Below are positions 10,520 to 20,900 of a stretch of 64,000 nt of DNA, piece after piece. The notes under the pieces were generated by a model. That model was not told where the DNA came from and did no database searches. It worked only from the letters and a program-made list of their open reading frames with translations. Origin of the DNA: Ostrinia nubilalis (Eukaryota > Arthropoda > Insecta > Lepidoptera > Crambidae). Position numbers and translations under genes: made by a program. Numbering within the stretch: the first letter of the stretch is position 1; every line of letters starts with the position of its first letter. The stretch lies in NCBI RefSeq assembly GCF_963855985.1, contig NC_087106.1, positions 14,524,012-14,588,011 on the forward strand. The letters are read 5' to 3'.

Positions 10520-12004
10520 TTGGCGAGCATCGTTGCAGAAGGATTGGATGGATTCAATTCTCGGAAATCAATTTGTGATCTTAAAATGCGATGAACGGCT
10601 TCGAGGTCCTATGTTAGGAAGTAACCACGTGACTATGACTATGACTATGTATTCGCTGCGTTCAAATAACTACTACTTAATATGATATTAATTTATTTGA
10701 ATGCAACAGAGTGAGCTAACGCTCTCGTTTGGTGACGCACGCGGTCAGTAGGTACCAGAGAGCTACAGACAGAGTACAGACTGACCCACTAAGTAAGTCA
10801 GGTTTATGAAAATTGCTCACGCTTTGAAATATTTAAAATAGTACTTTGATTAGGTCAAACATAGACATATGAGGTCAAATATTTAGATCCAATCAGGTGG
10901 GAAAAATAAATCTGCTACATCCATGTCTACCGACAAACATGGCTGCACTACTATTGGTAGCTTCATACATTTTCTCACAAATAATAAAAATTATTAAACA
11001 TTTAACTCTCTCAAAAATAAAATATAGCTATAACCAGTGATTAACAAGCTATCAGCTATACAGTCAGGCGAATCAGTCAGCTGAGCTAGACCCAATCTCC
11101 CCCGTAGAGAAACCCTAATTAATGAAGTAATCCGTCAATGGCGGCGAGGACGCTGACCCGCTCCGGCTCTCTCTGCGAAGACTAAGTAGCGCAAAAACAC
11201 ATGAAACGGGTTGCCTTATACATTACGTTTACAATACGACGTGTGTTATGTTAATCTTTTAAGATTTTATCTCAACGCTTTACTAGGTATAAGTTCTATA
11301 TGTATGTACGGTTATTTTTAAGAGAAATCTACCGCCAATATTTGTAATTGTAACCCCACCGATAAACATTCTCTATGTTTTATACTATAAATTCTGTAAA
11401 ATAAAGTCCTAACTATGGATGTGACAGACTTTGCTTGTTACGTGTGTGGGGTGATACGGTGTAGGTATAAGTTTCTATTCGCCTTAAAGCTCATAAATAT
11501 TTTTTCATAGAAATGCGCAAGTGACAAATGTAGAGTCGGTTTACTACACGGTAAAGTGCAGGTGAATCTAATAAATTAGATGTAATGTAGAGGTACGATT
11601 AATTATATTAATTACTATTAAAAGTAGAGAACTATATTTGTAGAAGTAGTTTTATGAGTACTGATTGTAAAAATATACCATTAACATTTGTGTGAGCTGT
11701 TCATCTTCACGGCGGGGCCATCATTCATCTCCATCGCATTGTATGCGAAAATACTTGAAGACCGGTTCGCTCGAAACATTAGGAGAGAGTAGCAAACTGA
11801 TTTTTAATTTCACCTTGTGTAGTTATATCAAAGCGCGAGCTAGTTCAAAACTAGAATTTTGAAGCAAAAACTGAGGATTTCGATAAGGTTAGTTGAAGTT
11901 CTAAGATCGAATCGAGTTTTCAGCTAGGTGCTTTATGTTAATGTGTTTTGAGATGTACATGTTTGTTGGTGTCGTTACCAGAAGTAACCTGTGGATATTT
12001 GCAG
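10520..12004. other. Putative intron with a small CpG-rich islet
   Basis: Mostly AT-rich. A short GC-rich patch at about 11130-11180 contains AATGGCGGCGAGG, similar to the islets in the rickets introns. No exon is recognised. Confidence 0.35.
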
Positions 12005-13650
12005 AGCTGCGTGCTGATGGAGGCGGTGTACCCGGCGTCGGCGTCGGCGCTGGCGCGCGGGCGGCGCCTGCGCAGGCCGCACCCGCGCGCGCGCACGCGC
12101 ACCGTGCCCGTCACCTTCGCCGAGATCAAGGTGATGCCCCATGACTGCACTACTTACTGCACACAAGCACTAACATCGCTGATGCTTTAAGTTTAGGTTA
12201 GCCTAGTAGACCGGAGGAGAGATTTTATCTGTCACCATTGAACCTGCAGCTGCGGTATTTTTGTAAGAAGAAAATAGAATAGTTTTCTTGCAGTGCAACT
12301 CAAATGATAGATATAAACCGAACCTAGTATACTGTGCTACCTTACCTAGTTAGTAAAGCTTCAGTGTGAGCTTAATTGTTTGTACGCTTTTGTAGGTAGG
12401 TACGAGTAATATGATGCGCTATGGACGGAGAAATAATAAAACGTGAACAACTACCTAGGGGATACTTACTCGTGGTACTTATCCATTTTTAAATTTTAAC
12501 ACTGGAATCTCAAATCAGATTTATCAAATGAATCATAATAATGTCAAGGTCTTACCAGGTGTGCAAATTAATAATGATATTGCCATTTGAGATGGAAGTC
12601 AAGGCCGACTGCTCGATTGAGTACTCTTAGTGCAATCAATTAAAATTGAAGGTTGGCGAAAATAATCGACATTATGGTTTTAATAACTTTTATAAACGTC
12701 GACATCATTTCAAAGAGTTTGGGCGTAAGCGATGTTAATTACTTACGTTTACGAATTATTGTAGCTCTCCCTAACGTTTTGTGGGGCGCATGTTGATTAT
12801 GTTATTATAAGCGCTTACGCGTCCAAGCTTACAATCGATCAACATCCGACGGCCTAAAATAGATGCTACTGAAGGTTAACAACTAAATTAACTACTAAAT
12901 GCGTAATGACTTTAGGTAGTTCATGTTCCAGACAGACAGTTCGCGTACATACTTCTATCTATGAGTATTACAATCGATTTATTGGAAAACAACGAACCAC
13001 TTGTAATTTTTACGAGTAAAGTCGTAGAGAAAAAGAGAGAGTACCTACATACCATGAGTTCCTGTCGTGTTCTGCGCCCGATCTAATATAGGTAAAGGCA
13101 GACCCTGGCTGGATGCTGTTTTTAAAAAATAAATTGAGTTTGGAATGGAAACAGAGTTCTTTTTTTTGCGACTGAATGGGTCGCGTTTCTGAAGTTGATA
13201 CTGAAATATGACCTAATGACGTTGATGATTGAAGGTCCTTATTAGTAGGGATAGTGTAGCATATGCGAAAAGAAATTTGGTTTCTTTGCTCATGTGATTG
13301 TAGCGCCTAGAGTGGGTGCATGTAGGCATAGAAAAAGTAACAGAACTAGTTCAACAACTTTCCGGGCTTATTGACATAATTATTATTTAAATGTTTACAT
13401 CGTGTTCTCTCAATACCTTCCTCAGGAGGTGGACGAGGAGAACGAGGAGGCGTGCCCGGAGGCGGCGGCGGCGGCGGAGGAGCGGCGGCGGCGGCCCGAC
13501 GTGCTGGACGAGCGCCTGGCGCGCCAGTTCGCCGAGTTCCGGCGCCGCCGCCCGCGCGCCGCCGCGCTGCGCGAGCGCGAGCCCGACGACGCGCCCGCGC
13601 CCGCCTCCGCCTCCGCGCCCGATGTGTCCCGCGCCGCGCCCGCCACCTGA
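12005..13650 (+). CDS. Two-exon unrecognised small protein, acidic and Arg/Ala-rich
   Basis: Exon 12005-12130 (acceptor TTTGCAG, donor AAG|GTGATG) and exon 13426-13650 (acceptor TTCCTCAG, stop TGA) are both GC-rich blocks in AT-rich DNA and join phase 0. If translation starts at the ATG at 12017, where the next base is G, the product is 112 residues: a basic N-terminal part, then VPVTFAEIKEVDEENEEACPE across the splice (split as VPVTFAEIK | EVDEENEE), then an Arg/Glu-rich probable helix (DERLARQFAEF) and an Ala/Pro-rich end. The first exon is open upstream of that ATG, so an earlier coding exon is possible. I do not recognise the family. The gene converges on the rickets 3' end. No clear polyadenylation signal was found. 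Confidence 0.6.
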
Positions 13651-14404
13651 GAGCGGAGCGCGAGCTTGTTCCCATGGACACGCACCACTGTTGCCAGTGC
13701 TTGTACTCGAAGACGTCACACGCCCGATATTGATGGGAGGAAACTAGGGAGGAAACTCCACAATTTGCAAACTGCATAGAAATTAGTTAAAAGGTCTGGA
13801 AACGTGATCTCCCGTCCAAGACAAGACTTAAATGTATATTACCTAAAATCTCCTAAATGACGTGTGCGTCGCTATCTTGTAGGTCACTATCCAAAGTTTG
13901 TTTGCTAATAGCGTAAGCCAGGCAATAATCACAGACTGAACTAAAATTAATTCAAGATGATACCTAGTTACCTACTCGCCTTTTGCTAGGTGTAAAGCTG
14001 CTTGGAGTGTACAGCTGAACACAGACGGCACCTTATTGGGATTACAAACATAATATACTATGTATGTAGGTATTTACTTAAAAAATAATGTGGAATGTTA
14101 ATAATATTGGTGCATCTAAATTCTTTTATCGCCTGTTATTTAAAAAGTTGCTTTGCCTAGGTACTACAAAACACAGGGACTGACGAATTGTATTTTTTTT
14201 TAGTTTTAAGTGTAAAATTAAATGTAGATTTAATTAATCTTGTAATCGTGTAGGAAACAATAACGTAGAGCGTTTGTTAACTGATTTATTTTAAATTTAA
14301 GGTGTTCTACGTGAAACTACTTGAAGATGTAATGGTATTTGCGATTTGTTGTTGAAATTAAATAAGTAATTTCTTAAAAATCTTAATGATCTACAAAGAC
14401 TAAC
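13651..14404. other. 3' flank of the small plus-strand gene
   Basis: Presumably 3' UTR followed by AT-rich spacer. No further gene seen. Confidence 0.35.
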
Positions 14405-14482
14405 TACACTCGCGAGCAAAAGTATGGAATCACCATACTTGTTCCGAGCGTTCGTAAGAACTAAATGACTAATCCCAACTAG

Positions 14483-14735
14483 TCCCAACTAATATTATAA
14501 ATGCGAAAGTAACTCTGTCTGTCTATCTGTCTGTCTGTCTGTCTGTCTGTCTGTTACGCTTTCCCGCTTAAACCTCGCAACCGATTTTGATGAAATTTGG
14601 CATAGAGATAGTTTGAGTCCCGGGAAAGAACATAGGATAGTTTTTATCCCGGTTTTTGAAACAGGGACGCGCGCGATAAAGTTTTTCTGTGACAGACAAA
14701 ATTCCACGCGGGCGAAGCCGCGGGCGGAAAGCTAG
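14483..14735 (+). mobile_element. Helitron-like element (TCCCAACTAATATTATAAAT family), first of a tandem pair
   Basis: Starts TC and ends CTAG (14732-14735). It has a (TGTC)n tract near the 5' end and a perfect hairpin CGCGG-GCGAAG-CCGCG nine bases before CTAG, which is the Helitron 3' end structure. A partial 5' end (TCCCAACTAG) precedes it. The same family occurs at 38259-38523 and, shorter and diverged, at 54170-54296. Confidence 0.75.
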
Positions 14736-14759
14736 TAATATTATAAATGCGAAAGTAAC

Positions 14760-14792
<33 letters not shown>

Positions 14793-14973
14793 TACGCTTT
14801 CCCGCTTAAACCTCGCAACCGATTTTGATGAAATTTGGCATAGAGATAGTTTGAGTCCCGGGAAAGAACATAGGATAGTTTTTATCCCGGTTTTTGAAAC
14901 AGGGACGCGCGCGATAAAGTTTTTCTGTGACAGACAAAATTCCACGCGGGCGAAGCCGCGGGCGGAAAGCTAG
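14736..14973 (+). mobile_element. Helitron-like element, second of the tandem pair
   Basis: Starts directly at the CTAG of the first copy, lacking the first bases of the 5' end, and ends CTAG (14970-14973) with the same hairpin. By eye it differs from the first copy mainly in the (TGTC)n tract. Confidence 0.72.
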
Positions 14974-15118
14974 TAGAAGATAATTAAAAATGGTACCATC
15001 TTAAAGGTAATGTTTTACACTTTAAATTGATACTATAAATACATACATAATCATTCAGTTCTTAAAATGGCTCGGAACCAAACACAACGGCGTGATTCCA
15101 TACTTTTGCTCGTAAGTA

Positions 15119-16578
15119 TAGATACTCATTGAAAGAGCCAATACTCACAGTCAGCGAGGAAATATAAGTGAAGACTAGGCTTAATAAAATCTTAGAGGAT
15201 TTCAATAAAACGTCCATCGTGTTCGACGACTTCATTTATTTATTAATGGCTTGTACAATAATTTAAATAACACTCTCAATCACGCGTCCTCGGACACATC
15301 AATAAATAGACATGGCTATGTACAACTAACTCTTAACATGCTTACGGCTAACTATAAAATAGTTATAACAAACAATATATCTGACGTTTAACAATATATG
15401 TATACGGGGCGGGACGTCGCACTACGTGTAACAGTTGTATACTACGAAGATCAATACAATACATCAGACGGCAGTTTCCAAGCTTATAATATAGGTATTA
15501 TTCATAATGTACCTACTAATACTGCAAGTATAATATACTCGTACCTACCTACATGTAAAAAATATTTGTAAATGCTTTATTCCTATTTATTATTACGAGT
15601 TATTAAGACTCCGTAAAAATATTCTTGAGAACATGATCAATAAACTCTTTGTAAAAAAACAAAGTAGAGAGTAGAGTTAAATATTTGAGTTTCAGACAGT
15701 TAATTTGATTTAGATGTTTCTGAGAAGGGTTTTGTTTTGGCACTTCGTAGTTCGTACTAAGAAAATTATAATATTTAAGTCTCATAGTTGAGCATATCAT
15801 TGTAGTAATTTAATTAAAATCACTGTTAATATTCTTATTATAGTTCCTATTGAGTGATTCTATGCCGTCGTACTTGACTGCTGGCAAATTTAGTGAAAGT
15901 ATTTGTTTCTAATTAGCTTACGTTACTAATTAATGGCACCGGCGAGACGACGTAGTGCAGGTCCCCACCCCTCCTCTCCTAAGTATCAATCATGTACATC
16001 ATATAAAACTTATCTCTTTGTAGCAACGATCAAGATCCTTAAAGCTATTGTTATACTGGTAATCGAATACTGTTCTTTCGTAGTTATTCACAGATAAAGC
16101 ATATTATTCAGCAGCATGGACAAATGTAGTTTATAAATAACAACAATAGTAATTTAATCTTTGTCAAAAATATACACTACATACCTATTGTAGACGTACA
16201 CAGTACGGCCGGTACACACACTATGTTTAATATAGCGTAACGAGTGTAGTCGTATTCTTAAACAGATCTATGTCGTATAATTGTCTAAATAAATAGTTTA
16301 TTTCGTTACAATATTTTATATTTTTATCCTTTTCTACTAAATAAACGTCTCGCGGACCGTTTAATACTGTACAAATTACATTTATCTTATTTATTTGTCA
16401 ACTTCGTTTCCTACGTTCGCCGCCATTCTTCTCGAACAGTTCGGCGGTAGACGGCTCCGAGCGCGGCGCGCGGCGGATGACTACTGGACGGCTCCACGGG
16501 CGCTCGCACGCCGCGCACCGGCCGGGGAGGGAGGCTTCAGTCTTCGCGGGGCCCGGCGGCGGGCCGGGGCGCGGCCGG
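15119..16578 (-). other. rk: Rickets 3' UTR and flank
   Basis: Lies downstream of the rickets stop on the minus strand. Minus-strand AATAAA motifs correspond to plus-strand TTTATT at about 16389, 16300 and 15235. The cluster at about 15230-15245 is a plausible distal polyadenylation site, giving a 3' UTR of about 1.3 kb. The choice is an inference. No other gene is seen. Confidence 0.45.
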
Positions 16579-17987
16579 TCAGCGCGCGTCCGCCTCGTCC
16601 GGCGCCTGCTCCGGCTCCGCCGCCGACGGGATCGTCTGCAGGTGGCGCGGCGCCGGCAGCGCGGGCGCGCCCGGCGACAGCGGCGGCTCGTCCGCCGACA
16701 CCGCCGGCTGGCGCGTCAGCCGCGGCCGCGCGCCCGCCGCCGCGCCCGCGCCCGCCGCGCTGCCGCCCGAGCGCGACGTGCGCCACGTGCCCGTCGACGC
16801 GGTCGCGTTCGAGCCGGACGAGTCGTTCCTCGACGACGACAGGTTCGAGTCCTGCGAGGTCTTGCGCGCCACCAGCCACGAGGCGGCGCGGCGCGGCGGC
16901 GGCGGCGGCCGGCCGTACGTGCGCCACGAGTCCGAGCGCGACGACGAGAACTCGACCGACGACGACACGGAGCCGGCGCGCGCGGGCGCGGCGGCGGGCT
17001 GGCGCGGCGCGGGCGCGGGCGCGGGCGCGCGCCGGCCGCACGCGCGCAGCCAGCGCAGCAGCCGCTCGCCGCCGGCGCCGGCGCGGGGGGCGGGCGCGGC
17101 GGGCGCGGGCCGCGGCCCGGCGGCGGCGGCGGCGGCGGCGAGCGCGTCGGCGGCCGGCAGCAGGCGGCGGCAGGCGCACGTGGCGCCGTGCTGGCCGCGC
17201 GAGGAGCGCTCGTTGAGGCTGTTGGTGTTGGCGGGCGTCTGGCGGTTGCTGAAGTTGGACGAGTGCCGGCAGCGGCCGATGCCGCGCGTGACGCGCGACT
17301 CCTCGATGGCCTTGCAGACGAGCGCGCAGTCCTTCTTGAACTGCTTGGTCAGGATCGCGTACAGGAACGGGTTGCAGCACGAGTTGAGCGGCAGCACGAA
17401 CACGGTGAACACCTTGGCCTCCTCGAGCGACACGAGCTGCGCGCCGAACGCGGCCGTGAGCGCGAAGAACGCGATTGGCGACCAGCACAGGAAGTCGGTG
17501 AACACGAGCAGCGCCATGCGCTTGGCGATGCGCGAGTCGTTGGAGTTCCAGGCCTGCGAGCCGCGGATGGCGCAGTACATCTTGAGGTAGCAGCCGAGCA
17601 GCACCAGGAAGGCCACGCCGTTGATGGCCAGCAGCGCCACCACGTAGCCGAGCGCCAGCGGCGTGCCGGTCTCGAAGGGCAGGCACACGGCGAACTTGCG
17701 GTAGTCGGACACGCCCAGCAGCGGCAGCGCGGCGGCCACCAGCGAGAAGGCCCAGCCCACGGCCATGACGGCGGCGGCGTGGCGCAGCGACAGGCGCTTG
17801 TTGAGGTGCATGGCGTGCGTGATGGCGTAGTTGCGCTCCAGCGTGATGACGGCCAGCGTGTACACCGACAGCTCGCTGGACAGCACGCCCAGGAAGCCGG
17901 CCAGCCGGCAGCCGCCCGACATCTGCCACGCGATGGCGTGCGCGCGGAACTCGCCCAGCGTGCCCGCGTCCACCACCGCCAGGAACC
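16579..17987 (-). CDS. rk: rk last exon: TM3-TM7 and cytoplasmic tail
   Basis: Acceptor TTCGCAG, first codon split G|GG. It encodes the TM2-TM3 region (SGGCRLAGFLGVL with the extracellular Cys), ERNYAITHAMHLNKRL, TM4, the second loop with VCLPFE, TM5, TM6 (FTDFLCWSPIAFF) and TM7 (NSCCNPFLYAILTKQFKKD). The tail then has ESRVTRGIGRCRHSSNFSNR and a long Ala/Pro/Gly/Arg-rich stretch with Ser-rich patches that could be phosphorylated, ending TGA at 16579-16581. GC3 is extreme, so every frame stays open for long distances; only this frame has the receptor motifs. Confidence 0.95.
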
Positions 17988-20900
17988 CTGCGAACGCAAC
18001 GACGGGAGTGAGTCCGAGTCGTCAGGGAGCGGGTACACGAGAGGCTCGACGAGGCGGCGTACCGAGGTAGACGCCCATGAAGAAGTCGGCGGCGGCGAGG
18101 TTGGTGACGAGGAAGCGCGGCACGTCGACGCGGCTGCGCGCGCACAGCAGCACGAACACCACGGTGCCGTTGCCCAGCAGCGCCAGCAGGAACACGGCCC
18201 ACACGCCGCAGCGCAGCGTCCACCAGTCGAACAGGTCCACGCATGGCAGGAACGGGCCTGCCCACACAGTGATTGTATTATTTACGAGGATGTAGCGAGC
18301 ATGATTTTCAATTTATTTTTTAACATAACCTCAATCCGATTGTAACCTCAATCTGCTTGAACGGACTTATTATTCTCTGTTAACTAACTAGGTGAGTTAC
18401 CGTTAATGTAGTGCCTAATCTTTGCCTCATTAACGGACTAGTGGAGTTTCCGGAATAGTAGGTAAGTAATTGTATTAAGCTGCCTTAGACGTACAAGATT
18501 TATTACGATTGTTATAATGGGCACCTGTTGAAGTGGAGCTACGAAAAGTTTCCTTTCGTAAACTCATCAATCTCGCTCTACTTCGGAACTAATTTCAGTG
18601 CGTGCTCAGTGTAAAACACACCCATTTTTTGTAAAAAAAATACAGTGAATAATGTTAGCGTCATATTTATATTTATACAATAACTATTGTTATTTTAGTA
18701 ATTTTTAAATTGATTGTAACAATGAAGTAATAATTAACCTATTTTATTTAATGTATTTTATTTGATTTCCGTTTATGTTGGTTCAATTAACTAGGATTGC
18801 AACAAATATTATTTTAATAACTACCGGTAATTTTATTAATATTTATTGTCGATTATAATGGTAAAATATAAAACTATTTTTAGAAATATTTTATTATTAT
18901 ACACTTTCTTTAGTTTTCAATCAATTTCTGTTACGAGTTGTTAATTTGACTACAATTACAAAAGCCAGTCAGAGACGTCAGCCAATCGGAAGCGTCGACC
19001 AATCACAGCACACCGACTTGTGGTGGGGGTGATTGAGCGGGGCATTCGATAGCAGAGCGAGAGTCAGTCTTGATCGAGCGCTGAGCGGAGTAACAGTTAA
19101 GGACGAAATATTAATATTGTAAAAGTGTTGTGTGAAATATACTGTGAAAGTGCTGAAAAGTTATACGGAGTTTAATTTCCACTGACCTGACCCAATAGGT
19201 CAGAAGTGGGATTACCAAGAAAATTTTGCATTTTCTTACGCCCACGAGCCAGAAAACAAACGTAAGTACGTTAGTAAATTTGTAATGGTTAACCTAATGT
19301 ACGAGTATTTTTTTTTTTTCTTTCACTCCCTTCTTGTTCTTTTATTATTTGACTTGATCAACAAATATGAAAAGGTTTTTCACTTATTTTTAAGCTATTT
19401 ATGGGCAAACTTTTTTTTAATTCCTCTGATAAATTGCGAAGTGATAGAGAAGTAAAAAAATATATATATATATATTGTCTTGCAACTGGGAAATATTTGA
19501 CTTATTACGCCGCTAGGTGATTAAATTTATCCTGGCATTTGCTAATTTTATGAAGGTTACATTGCTCTAATTACTATGAGGTTTAAATGTAATTTTAAAA
19601 TACAATATTCGATTTATAATACGCATAGATGTTCCTATTAGGCAGTGGTATCTACTTTAAAGTATAAAATTGAGATGGTACTGATATGACATTATATTAA
19701 GCTGGTCTCTGTAAGTTTCAGATAATTGAAAAATGATGGAGGATAGCGATGATGCCCTAGGTGGAGGGTTTGATAGAAGGGATGCCCTAGGTGGAGGGTT
19801 TGAAAGGAGGGATGCCCTAGGTGGAGGGTTTGAAAGGAGGGATGCCCTAGGTGGAGGGTTTGAAAGGAGGGATGCCCTAGGTGGAGGGTTTGAAAGGAGG
19901 GATGCCCTAGGTGGAGGGTTTGAAAGGAGGGATGCCCTAGGTGGAGGGTCTAAAAGGAGGACAACCCTAGGTGGAGGGTTGAGGATGAGGTACAAAGGGG
20001 TACCTGAGGAAAGGGATAAGGAAGGGAATACATCTGATGAAGAAGGAAGTGTTATACTACCTTCAAGGCAAGAAGGCGTACGACATGCTACTTGTAAGGG
20101 GAGAACAAACCGATCTTCACGACCAGTATTGCGGAGACGACGCTATACTACTTCGTCGTCGGAAACTGAAGGAGAGCCACTCTCTCCACCACCAAGGGAG
20201 AAAAGAAGCTCTAGGAAGAGGCGCGGAACTGGTGACTCAAGGAAAAGGGCACGGGTCATTTATTCATCTTCAGAATCAAGAAATCAGTCGCCATCTCCGA
20301 AAAGAAAAAGACCATTGGAGAACAGAGAGGAGGAACGGGATACCAAGTTAGTAGATAAATTTCTGTCTATTTTAGAAAAAGTTAAGAGTTCGGATAAGCC
20401 GAAAATTACTTTTAATTCGAGTGTGATACCGGAGTTCGACCCTTTATCTAGAGATCAAACTGTCTCGACATGGATCACTAAAGTAGAGGAATGTGCCGAG
20501 GTTTATGGATGGGAAGAAAGGGAGATTATCCACTATTCCCTACCAAAATTAAGCGGCGTTGCTAGAACATGGTATCAGGGTCTAACTTCGATATTACATA
20601 CGTGGTCAGAATGGAAAAGGAAACTAATTGAATCCTTTCCATGTAGAGAAGATTATGCCGAACTCTTAACCGAAATGTTATCTAAGAAGGCTAAATATGG
20701 TGATTCTTTAGAGCATTACTATTATGCAAAAATTAATTTGATAAATAGATGTAAAATCACCGGCAAACAAGCAGTAGATTGTCTTTTGTACAGTATAGAG
20801 GATCGGGCAGTAAAAGTTGGTGCCCAGGCAGCACAATTTCGAGAGCCAGAACAGGTGCTTAAATATTTCAAAACAGTTAAAATAGGGCAGAGCAGAGACA

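Larger units (their letters stand above)
14407..15118. mobile_element. Tc1/mariner-type MITE split by tandem Helitrons
   Basis: Terminal inverted repeats CGAGCAAAAGTATGGAATCA (about 14412 and, inverted, about 15091-15111) are flanked by TA at 14405-14406 and 15119-15120, the target duplication of Tc1/mariner elements. Without the 491 bases of Helitron sequence inside (14483-14973) the MITE would be about 220 bp. No transposase is present. Confidence 0.7.

Noticed and set aside
13346..13777. Long minus-strand frames opposite the second exon of the small plus-strand gene
   Set aside because: Low-complexity antisense shadows; the plus strand has the acceptor, matching phase and stop.
14520..14550. 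Tandem tetranucleotide tracts as possible CRISPR-like or satellite arrays (also near 14761, 38291, 48390, 56240)
   Set aside because: They are (TGTC)n microsatellites internal to Helitron-like elements, without spacers.
16477..18345. A 622-codon plus-strand frame over the rickets membrane exons
   Set aside because: It is a shadow of GC3-saturated coding DNA on the other strand; the residues are Arg/Ala low complexity without domains, while the minus strand carries the GPCR motifs and splice signals.
19657..19995. Minus-strand frame of PPPRASLLSN-type repeats
   Set aside because: Antisense shadow of the in-frame minisatellite of the gag gene.
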